DNA of 5,504 nucleotides from Chloroflexota bacterium (GTDB lineage Bacteria; Chloroflexota; Dehalococcoidia; Lucifugimonadales; CATQGZ01): positions 1-5,504 of the forward strand of contig JAQBTI010000170.1 of the NCBI GenBank assembly GCA_027624995.1, in the 5' to 3' direction. Position 1 is the stretch's first letter, and each line of letters starts with the position of its first letter. Positions 1-4,813 of this stretch are shown here, one piece after another. Made by a program: the position numbers and the translations under genes. Under the pieces are notes generated by a model that was not told where the DNA came from, made no database searches, and saw only the letters and a program-made list of their open reading frames with translations.

Positions 1-605
1 TGTTCTGAGGCCAGGGTCGCCTCGCCTACCGACAGGTGTCCCGACAGTATGGCCGGGATGTCGGGGTCCAGGGACTCGGCCTCGGACCGGACCGCCCGGG
101 CCAGCCGCTCCTGTATCGCCTCGTTCACCTGGTCCGGGTTCATGCCTCGGGTCTCGTCTCCGGCAAGGAAGCTGCTGCGCCGCACCCACGGGACCGCCAA
201 CACTTGGAGTGGGCCGGACCGCGTTTCGAGGCGGTAGGTCCGGACGGTGTCGCCGATGGTGACGTTGGTCACATCAAGGGTCTTGAATATCTCCAGAGCC
301 GTCGCCTTGCCGATGACGTGGGGCGTGTCGTGGTTGCCGACTAGTAGAAAGACTGCGATTCCCTCGGACGCGAGCCTGGCGACGCGCCTGGCGAACTCTC
401 GCTGGTGGGTCTGGCTGGGGTCCCTGCTCTTGTATGCGTCGCCGCAGAAGAGGACCAGGTCCACGCTGTTGTCGATAGCGTAGTCGACCGCCTCATCGAA
501 GGTCTGCAGGAAGTCCTTGAGTCTTGTAGACAGGCCCGTTTCGGGGTCGACCCGGCCGTAGTTTTCGACCCCGATATGTACGTCTGCCAGGTGGAGAATG
601 CGCAT
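1..605 (-). CDS. sbcD: SbcD/Mre11-family DNA repair exonuclease subunit, N-terminal part (partial)
   Basis: The reverse strand from ATG at 605-603 is open to the left edge: 201 complete codons, C-terminus missing. It begins MRILHLADVHIG and carries the calcineurin-like phosphoesterase motifs in order: D8-x-H10 (first metal site), G54-D55 in LVLFCGDAY, the G90-N-H-D93 box (VGNHD), and G189-H190 in ILSGHLSVGEA. In this family these residues bind two Mn2+ ions. SbcD pairs with the ATPase SbcC to form a nuclease that opens hairpins and trims double-strand ends during repair. The sbcC partner would be expected further along the minus strand, outside the window. One variation is that the residues after GD read AYKSRDPS, where SbcD proteins usually have a form of 'FD..nPs'. 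The start fits the family N-terminus. No good Shine-Dalgarno precedes it, so the mRNA may have a very short leader. A generic metallophosphoesterase is the alternative, but the 'HLADVHIG' opening and the spacing favour SbcD. Confidence 0.88.
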   Translation of the reverse strand, partial: MRILHLADVHIGVENYGRVDPETGLSTRLKDFLQTFDEAVDYAIDNSVDLVLFCGDAYKSRDPSQTHQREFARRVARLASEGIAVFLLVGNHDTPHVIGKATALEIFKTLDVTNVTIGDTVRTYRLETRSGPLQVLAVPWVRRSSFLAGDETRGMNPDQVNEAIQERLARAVRSEAESLDPDIPAILSGHLSVGEATLASE

Positions 606-623
606 GTATGGTGCTCAAGGAGG

Positions 624-653
624 ATGTTACAACAGGCCGGTCTGACGTGTCAT
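624..653 (-). promoter_or_regulatory. Candidate sigma70-type promoter of sbcD
   Basis: On the minus strand, ATGACA (653-648; 5 of 6 against TTGACA) is followed after 18 nt by TAACAT (629-624; 4 of 6 against TATAAT). Transcription would start near 617, leaving a leader of only about 12 nt before the ATG at 605. That fits the absence of a Shine-Dalgarno. The -10 match is weak, so this is a plausible but not a secure call. Confidence 0.35.
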
Positions 654-680
654 TGGGAGCGGACCGGTGGCTGCTATACT
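653..680 (+). promoter_or_regulatory. Promoter-like element pointing into the glyS 3' end
   Basis: On the plus strand, TTGGGA (653-658) is followed after 16 nt by TATACT (675-680; 5 of 6). A TG dinucleotide one base before the -10 (672-673) makes it an extended -10 form. It would drive an RNA starting near 687, antisense to the end of glyS. It touches the -35 of the candidate sbcD promoter on the other strand at base 653, so the two could interfere. No convincing gene follows on the plus strand. Confidence 0.25.
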
Positions 681-718
681 TGGCGGAGAATTGTGACTGG
701 GGTGGGAAGCCCGATGGC

Positions 719-847
719 TCAACTCACTGCCTTCTCGCGGTATCGATGGAGCGGAGCCGTGTCCTGTGGCTCGTCTTCCAGCAGGCGCTCGATGTCGCGG
801 ACGGGTGGACTCCGAACGCAGGGTGTCGCCGCAGAGGTCGCGGATCG
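719..847 (-). other. Open, coding-like extension in frame behind the glyS stop codon
   Basis: Directly after the glyS TGA (850-848) the same frame stays open for 42 codons to a second TGA at 721-719. The last 26 residues (RDIERLLEDEPQDTAPLHRY then REKAVS) look like real protein: charged, helix-like, and with GC-rich third positions. The first 16 residues look less so, and there is no ATG, GTG or TTG start inside the stretch. It could be the tail of a decayed gene, a read-through extension of GlyRS (the stop is followed by C, a leaky context in enterobacteria), or chance. I cannot assign a function. Confidence 0.25.
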
Positions 848-2206
848 TCAGATGAGTAGCTTTCGCACTTGGTCAACCAGCCCGGAGATGGGCACGCGCT
901 CCTGGGCCATGGAGTCGCGCTGACGGATGGTGACAGCTTTGTCGTCGAGGGAGTCGAAGTCGACGGTGACGCAGAGGGGCGTGCCGATCTCGTCCTGGCG
1001 GCGGTAGCGCCGGCCGATGCTCTGAGCGTCGTCGTACTGGACGAGGCCGCCGACCGCGCCGGATGACCGAATGGCGTCGTGGACCTCTTGGGCCAGCGGC
1101 ACCAGCTTCTCGTTGCGGCTGAGGGGGAGCACGGCCACCTTGACGGGCGCGAGCGCCGGATGCAGCTTCAGCAGCACTCGTTTCTCCATCTTGCCGGAGG
1201 CGGCCGGCGCCTCTTCCTCGGTGTAGGCGTCCGCGAGGAAGGTCATGATGGCCCGGTCGACGCCGAAGGATGGTTCGATGACGTAGGGGACGATGTGCTC
1301 GCTGGACTCTTCGTCGAAGTACGACAGCGACTCGTGACTATTCTCCGTGTGGGCCTTGAGGTCGAAGTCGGTCCGGTTGGCTGTTCCCTGGATCTCGCCC
1401 CAGCCCCAGGGGAACTGGTACTCGATGTCGGAGGTCGCCTTGGAGTAGTGGGCCAGCTCGTCGGAGTCGTGGGCGCGGACTCGTAGCCGCTCCTGGGCTA
1501 CGCCAAGGTCCGTATACCATCTGAGCGACTCGTCCACCCAGCGTTGGTGCCACTCCTCGTCCTCGCCGGGCGGCACGAAGAACTCGATCTCCATCATCTC
1601 GAATTCGCGGGTGCGGTAGATGAAGTTGCCGGTGGTGATCTCGTTCCTGAAGGCCTTTCCGATCTGGGCGATGCCAAAGGGCGGTCTGCGCCGTGTCGTG
1701 GTGACCACGTTCGAAAAATTGACGAAGATGCCCTGGGCGGTCTCGGGGCGGAGGTATACGACGTTGGCCTCCTCCTCGACCGGGCCCATGAAGGTCTTGA
1801 ACATGAGGTTGAACATGCGAGAAGCGCCAAGCTTTCCATCGCAGTCGGGGCATACGGGCTCCGCCCCATTCTCGCCTTCGAGCTGGTCTTCTCTCCATCT
1901 CTTGTGGCAGACGGTGCACTCGACCAGGGGGTCAGTGAAGTTGTCGACGTGGCCGCTGGCGCGCCAGACGTCAGGGTGCATCATGATGGCGGAGTCCAGG
2001 CCGACCATGTCATCGCGGCCCAGGACCATGGTCCGCCACCAGGACTCCTTGACGTTGCGTTTAAGCTCGGCGCCGAGGGGGCCGTAGTCCCAGGTGCTGG
2101 CTAGTCCGCCGTATATCTCGCTGCTTTGAAAGATGAAGCCCCTGCGTTTGCAGAGGGACACCAGTTTTTCAAGGTCTAGAGAACGACTGTTCGTGGACAA
2201 GGACAC
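848..2206 (-). CDS. glyS: Glycine-tRNA ligase, class II dimeric (alpha2) type
   Basis: This cytoplasmic enzyme charges tRNA-Gly with glycine using ATP (EC 6.1.1.14). The 452-residue length fits the single-chain, eukaryote/archaea-like GlyRS found in many bacteria, not the two-gene alpha2beta2 GlyQ/GlyS type. An N-terminal segment RRGFIFQSSEIYGG precedes motif 1 (YGPLGAELKRNVKESWW, about 41-57). Two cysteine pairs, C97/C100 and C119/C122, form a likely zinc knuckle. Motif 2 is FRNEIT (186-191) plus R200-EFEMMEIEFF. A further active-site segment is PWGWGEIQGTANRTDFDL (266-283). Motif 3 is EPSFGVDRAI (311-320) with R318. The anticodon-binding domain covers about 352-450, including RRYRRQDEIGTP. 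The GTG at 2206 has no spaced Shine-Dalgarno. However, GAGG at 2209-2206 lies 5 nt before an in-frame TTG at 2200-2198, so translation may start there and give 450 residues. It has its own promoter at 2239-2247. All catalytic motifs are intact. Confidence 0.96.
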   Translation of the reverse strand: MSLSTNSRSLDLEKLVSLCKRRGFIFQSSEIYGGLASTWDYGPLGAELKRNVKESWWRTMVLGRDDMVGLDSAIMMHPDVWRASGHVDNFTDPLVECTVCHKRWREDQLEGENGAEPVCPDCDGKLGASRMFNLMFKTFMGPVEEEANVVYLRPETAQGIFVNFSNVVTTTRRRPPFGIAQIGKAFRNEITTGNFIYRTREFEMMEIEFFVPPGEDEEWHQRWVDESLRWYTDLGVAQERLRVRAHDSDELAHYSKATSDIEYQFPWGWGEIQGTANRTDFDLKAHTENSHESLSYFDEESSEHIVPYVIEPSFGVDRAIMTFLADAYTEEEAPAASGKMEKRVLLKLHPALAPVKVAVLPLSRNEKLVPLAQEVHDAIRSSGAVGGLVQYDDAQSIGRRYRRQDEIGTPLCVTVDFDSLDDKAVTIRQRDSMAQERVPISGLVDQVRKLLI

Positions 2207-2238
2207 CTCGATGGTGGGCTAATATTGGTCTGTGCGGG

Positions 2239-2247
2239 ATTATATCA
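2239..2247 (-). promoter_or_regulatory. Extended -10 promoter of glyS
   Basis: The minus strand reads TGATATAAT: a perfect TATAAT (2244-2239) with TG one base upstream (2247-2246), the extended -10 arrangement that can work without a good -35. The expected -35 zone (about 2261-2267) has no recognisable TTGACA, which fits an extended -10 promoter. Transcription would begin near 2232, about 26 nt before the GTG at 2206. Confidence 0.6.
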
Positions 2248-2262
2248 GCGGCAGCCTGCCGC
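2248..2262. promoter_or_regulatory. 15-bp perfect palindrome abutting the glyS -10 element (candidate operator)
   Basis: GCGGCAG-C-CTGCCGC is a perfect 7+1+7 inverted repeat. It ends exactly where the extended -10 begins and fills the spacer of the glyS promoter. A protein bound here would cover the region where RNA polymerase contacts DNA, so it could be an operator. It could equally be a chance GC-rich dyad. Being upstream of the expected start site, it cannot act as an RNA leader hairpin of glyS. Confidence 0.3.
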
Positions 2263-2316
2263 GGTGTTATTTACCCACCCGGCCCTAGGGTCTTTCGATA
2301 GTCGTCGGGGAGGTCC

Positions 2317-2374
2317 TTCGACGGGCTCAGGACGAACGGATAGAGGGGCCTCCGCACGTGGCGAGCTTGTCGAA
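2317..2374. repeat. REP-like imperfect inverted repeat pair
   Basis: Left unit 2317-2340 reads TTCGACGGGCTCAGGACGAA then CGGA. Right unit 2351-2374 is its inverted counterpart and matches at 17 of 24 positions, with the blocks TTCGAC, GCTC, ACG and CGGA shared. A 10-nt loop separates them. The left unit is the well-known dispersed element whose translation gives 'PFVLSPSK'-like peptides and spurious short ORFs in many GC-rich environmental genomes. The tail-to-tail arrangement resembles a bacterial interspersed mosaic element and can fold into a long stem. A short minus-strand open frame over it (2486-2271) is an artefact of the repeat. Confidence 0.7.
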
Positions 2375-2381
2375 CCATAGT

Positions 2382-2403
2382 GGATCCCGGCGAAGCCATG
2401 ACA
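2382..2403. repeat. Degenerate second short dispersed repeat
   Basis: TGGATCCCGGCGAAGCCATG followed by AC resembles the common 'TGGATTCCCGC..CGCGGGAATGAC' palindromic repeat that often sits next to the TTCGAC-type unit in the same genomes. Here the second arm is eroded. The call rests on memory of that repeat class and on its position 7 bases after the inverted pair. Confidence 0.35.
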
Positions 2404-2584
2404 ACCGAATGACTCGCTTGGCCCGCCCAGCGCCGAGAGTTAGTCCCACGTTGGAGGCGGCGGAAATTTCTGTGAAACTGTCTCATTTTGCCTCGTTTTG
2501 TCTCGCCTAGCTTTGGGACTGGCCGGACTCTGAGACACGTCCAGCGCCAGGTGGAGACTCTTGATGCGCCGCTAGGGACGGCCA

Positions 2585-2623
2585 GCCGTGCTAGTCTATG
2601 GACGACCTTAAGAGTAGCACAGC
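2585..2623 (+). other. Hairpin followed by a T-run
   Basis: Arms 2585-2597 and 2611-2623 pair at 11 of 13 positions around a 13-nt loop, and TTTT follows at 2631-2634. The left arm overlaps a second, shorter dyad, ACGGC-CA-GCCGT at 2578-2589, so alternative folds are possible. It could end a small plus-strand RNA or be incidental. The distance to the T-run makes it a poor classical terminator, and no promoter for such an RNA is evident. Confidence 0.25.
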
Positions 2624-2649
2624 CGTTCGCTTTTGTCGAGGTCTGGAAC

Positions 2650-2677
2650 TTGACTTTCCACGGACAGCGATTATAGT
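2650..2677 (+). promoter_or_regulatory. Sigma70-type promoter of the DUF6176-like gene
   Basis: TTGACT (2650-2655; 5 of 6) is followed after 16 nt by TATAGT (2672-2677; 5 of 6). The start of transcription would fall near 2684, giving a 29-nt leader that includes the Shine-Dalgarno at 2703-2707. This is the best two-box promoter in the window. Confidence 0.65.
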
Positions 2678-2702
2678 GCGAGGCCTACATCAATCAGCGA
2701 AT

Positions 2703-2707
2703 GGAGG
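2703..2707 (+). promoter_or_regulatory. Shine-Dalgarno that decides the start of the DUF6176-like gene
   Basis: GGAGG lies 5 nt before the ATG at 2713. An earlier in-frame ATG at 2701 overlaps this site and has no ribosome site of its own, so the start at 2713 is preferred. Confidence 0.75.
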
Positions 2708-2712
2708 CTTAC

Positions 2713-3042
2713 ATGGGAGTAATTCTGGTGCCTATCGTGGAAGGAAAGCTTGACGTGTGGAAGCAGTGGATCGGTGAGTTGAATGGCTCTCGGCAGCGGG
2801 AATTCGCGAGCTTCAACAGTCGTTATGGCCTGATCAAGCATGAAGCTTGGCTGGCCGAGACGCCCGCCGGTCCGGTGGTGATAGCCATACACGAGGGTCC
2901 CGGCAGCGACGACTTGATGCCGAAGCTGGGCCCGTCGCAGGACTCGTTCGATGTCTGGTTCAAGGGTAAGCTAAACGATATACACGGTATGGACGTGACT
3001 CAGCCGCCGCCCGGGCCGATGCCGGTGCGCCACCTCGGGTAG
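2713..3042 (+). CDS. DUF6176-like small protein, probable dimeric alpha/beta-barrel fold
   Basis: This is a 109-residue soluble protein with no signal peptide or membrane segment. The pattern is strand (GVILVPIVEGK, 2-12), amphipathic helix (DVWKQWIGELNGSRQREFASFNSRY, about 14-38), strand (IKHEAWLAETPAG, 41-53), strand (PVVIAIHEGP, 54-63), then a second helix ending in SFDVWFKGKLNDIHGMDVTQ (78-97). The opening 'P(I/V)x-G-K-x-x-x-W', the central 'SR..E' helix, and the late 'FD.WF...L..I.GMD(L/V)T' are features I recall from DUF6176-type proteins, whose fold resembles antibiotic-monooxygenase/ferredoxin-like dimers. Such proteins have no settled reaction, and I assign none. The tail (QPPPGPMPVRHLG) is proline-rich and probably flexible. 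The gene stands alone: its own promoter lies upstream, a strong terminator follows 31 nt after the stop, and both flanking genes run on the opposite strand. Confidence 0.8.
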   Translation: MGVILVPIVEGKLDVWKQWIGELNGSRQREFASFNSRYGLIKHEAWLAETPAGPVVIAIHEGPGSDDLMPKLGPSQDSFDVWFKGKLNDIHGMDVTQPPPGPMPVRHLG

Positions 3043-3073
3043 CCGGGGCTAGCACTTGAGTTTCTTGTCGATA

Positions 3074-3118
3074 AGAGGGGTCGGGCTCCATCTGACGGAG
3101 TCCGACCCCTCTCCTTTT
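3074..3118. terminator. Strong intrinsic terminator between convergent genes
   Basis: Arms 3074-3089 and 3097-3112 form a 16-bp stem (15 Watson-Crick pairs and one G-U pair in the plus-strand RNA) around the 7-nt loop ATCTGAC. In the plus direction it is followed by CCTTTTCC, a short U-tract, 31 nt after the DUF6176-like stop codon. In the minus direction it lies 37 nt past the end of the GGT-like gene but has only a weak U-tract. It probably serves the plus gene mainly and may also stop leftward transcription. Confidence 0.8.
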
Positions 3119-3149
3119 CCTCTGGCAGACCAGCCTTTAAGCGGTGTGG

Positions 3150-4811
3150 TTAGTAGCCCATTACGGCGTTGGCGTGGAACGGGTCGCCGGCACCGTAGAT
3201 GCGGCTGGCGTCGGCGTCGACTGTGATCCCGACGTGGTTTCCAAAGTGGGTGTCGCCAAAGGACTGCCGTCGCGGCAGCAGATCGTGGCCCATTTCGGCA
3301 AGACCTCGCTGTACCTGGGGCGGGACTCGCTCGTCGATCCAGACTGCGTCACCGGTGGGATGGAACCTGTAGACCTCTATCGCCTCCTGAATCCCCATTT
3401 CGAAGTCCACGAGGTTGACCAGGGGGTGAATTCCCATCCCGCCCATGAAGATGCTGAGGGAGCCGGCCAGCGCCGCGAGAGGTCGTTCGTCCCGAAATAC
3501 CATTACGGCGGCGGTGAGGCGCTGCATCCCCTTGCCCGGGGCAACCGAGTTCAAGTAGCCGGGCCTCGGGTCTAGCCTGTGCATGCTGTTGTTCAACAGC
3601 ACGCCCGTGCCTGGCACTACGACTTTTGAAGCAAATGGGGTCCCCAGGCTGGTTATGAGCGAGACGGCGTTGCCTTCGGCGTCCATCGTGATCACCTTGG
3701 TGGTGTTGCCGCTCATTCGATGGGCGCTGTCGACGGGCCACGGGCGTGACGAAGGTCGGAGTCTGCCCTCGAAGTTCCAGGGGTCGTCGGGGCTGACCGT
3801 GCGGGCCGCCAGCGTTGGGTCGATCTCTCGTGCGCGTCGCCGGGCGTACTCTTTGGAGGTGAGGCCCGTCCACGGCGAGTTATTGCCTCGCGGGTCGCCA
3901 ACGTGCATCAGGGTGTCGGCCCAGGCCAGCCGCATAGCCTCGATCATCAGGTGAGTTGAACGCACCCCTCCGGCTCCAGTCGCCGCCAGATCGAAGTTTT
4001 CCAGAATGTTCAGCGCTTCCGAGAGTGTCACGTTGCCACCGGTAACGTACTCATACCCTCGGTAAGTGTACGCCTCAGGCTCGTAGATAAATGGCTCGTA
4101 GGCGGCTAGGTCGTCTAATGTGAGGATACCGCCGTTGGCTTCCATGTTGGCGGCGATTGCCTCGGCCACCTCGCCTTTGTAGAAGGCATCGGCCCCATCC
4201 CGTGCGATTAGTCTCAGCGTCTTGGCGAGGTCTGTGCGTACGACCGGGGCGCCCGGAGCGATATTCAAGAAGATGTTAGCCGTCTCCGGATAGCGCCGAA
4301 TGTCATCCGCAGCCTCCGCGATGTAGCGAGCCATCGACGGGTCGACTGGCACGCCGTCTTCGGCCAGCGAGATGGCGGGGGCCAGCACCTGGTCCAAGGG
4401 CAGCGAGCCGAAGCGCTCATGCGCTGCGCAGAGTCCAGCCGCCTGGCCGGGGACCATGACGGACGTGTGGCCCAGTTGCTGGGCGTCGTCCTCTACCGCG
4501 GGATAGCCGAGTGCTGCGAGAGAGCCTTCACCGGCACGCGGAGCAAGCTCGTACATGTCAGGGGTTGCGCCCGATGGGGCTACATCGTAGAAGTCGACCA
4601 CGGTCGTCTTGCCCGTGTCCGCCATGAAGATGGACATGACGCCGTGGCCGCCGAGTCCGCACATGGCAGGCTCGGCGAGGTCTGCGGCAAAGGCTGCCGC
4701 GACCGCTGCATCGATGGCATTGCCACCAGAGCGGAGCATCTGAAGGCCTGCCTCGGCCTCAAGGCGGTGGCCTGCGGCAATGATCCCATTCTCGGCGGTG
4801 AACTCGGCCAC
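3150..4811 (-). CDS. Gamma-glutamyltransferase-family Ntn-hydrolase (GGT-like), complete, atypical active site
   Basis: At 553 residues it matches the usual GGT length. The N-terminal core IIAAGHRLEAEAGLQMLRSG leads into GGNAIDAAVAAAFA and CGLGGHGVMS (about 10-60). The autoprocessing site is GNTTKV, with T370 the expected nucleophile and N-terminus of a 184-residue small subunit. It is followed by DAEGNAVSLITSLG, VVVPGTGVLLNNSMHRLDP and LVNLVDFEMGIQEAIEVYRFH. No signal peptide is seen, so it should be cytoplasmic. Several substrate residues of true GGTs are absent: the Arg of 'DFRE.AP' is Y75 (VVDFYDVAP), the 'RPLSSM' loop reads MQRLTA, and 'GSPGG' reads GSLSI. A role as an amidohydrolase or acyl-transfer enzyme on a non-glutathione substrate is therefore more likely. 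The GTG at 4811 is chosen because it begins 2 nt after the upstream stop and just before the conserved core. The frame runs open to 5027, but that part only overlaps the neighbouring gene. Translation is probably coupled, since no Shine-Dalgarno is visible. Confidence 0.88.
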   Translation of the reverse strand: MAEFTAENGIIAAGHRLEAEAGLQMLRSGGNAIDAAVAAAFAADLAEPAMCGLGGHGVMSIFMADTGKTTVVDFYDVAPSGATPDMYELAPRAGEGSLAALGYPAVEDDAQQLGHTSVMVPGQAAGLCAAHERFGSLPLDQVLAPAISLAEDGVPVDPSMARYIAEAADDIRRYPETANIFLNIAPGAPVVRTDLAKTLRLIARDGADAFYKGEVAEAIAANMEANGGILTLDDLAAYEPFIYEPEAYTYRGYEYVTGGNVTLSEALNILENFDLAATGAGGVRSTHLMIEAMRLAWADTLMHVGDPRGNNSPWTGLTSKEYARRRAREIDPTLAARTVSPDDPWNFEGRLRPSSRPWPVDSAHRMSGNTTKVITMDAEGNAVSLITSLGTPFASKVVVPGTGVLLNNSMHRLDPRPGYLNSVAPGKGMQRLTAAVMVFRDERPLAALAGSLSIFMGGMGIHPLVNLVDFEMGIQEAIEVYRFHPTGDAVWIDERVPPQVQRGLAEMGHDLLPRRQSFGDTHFGNHVGITVDADASRIYGAGDPFHANAVMGY

Positions 4812-4813
4812 AC

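Larger units (their letters stand above)
2207..2712. other. Intergenic region between divergent glyS and the DUF6176-like gene
   Basis: This stretch of about 500 bp holds no convincing gene. Open frames on both strands here lack Shine-Dalgarno sites and read as low-complexity, Arg/Ser-rich translations. From left to right it contains: the glyS promoter and palindrome (2239-2262); a REP-like inverted pair (2317-2374); a degenerate second repeat (about 2382-2403); a short T-rich 10-bp near-repeat (CTCATTTTGC then CTCGTTTTGT, 2482-2501); a hairpin (2585-2623) followed by TTTT; and the promoter of the rightward gene (2650-2677). I found no tRNA-like T-arm or cloverleaf on either strand. Confidence 0.7.

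Noticed and set aside
617..626. AAGGAGG followed directly by ATG on the plus strand
   Set aside because: There is no spacer between the Shine-Dalgarno-like sequence and the ATG, and no meaningful frame follows. On the sbcD strand it is simply CCTCCTT just behind the -10 box and is probably coincidental.
720..847. Intrinsic terminator behind glyS
   Set aside because: Only weak stems are present (for example GAGCC/GGCTC and a 4-bp AGCC/GGCT) and no U-run follows, so none could be called.
608..923. Plus-strand open frames across the sbcD-glyS gap, one with an ATG at 714 behind a G-rich stretch
   Set aside because: The frames run antisense into the glyS 3' end and their composition is that of a shadow. 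The plus-strand promoter-like element alone does not make them genes.
1079..2104. Long open frames opposite glyS on the plus strand
   Set aside because: They are shadows of a GC-rich gene. The minus strand carries every class II GlyRS motif, and the plus-strand translations show no domain.
2271..2486. 71-codon open frame on the minus strand
   Set aside because: Its translation crosses the REP-like pair and contains the repeat-derived peptide PFVLSPSK. There is no Shine-Dalgarno and no protein-like composition.
2378..2650. Possible tRNA or T-box leader in the intergenic region
   Set aside because: No T-arm GTTCGA-type motif with matching arms was found on either strand, and the glyS leader is too short for a T-box.
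2488..2676. 62-codon plus-strand open frame starting with TTG
   Set aside because: It has no ribosome site, covers two hairpins and the promoter of the next gene, and shows no recognisable domain.
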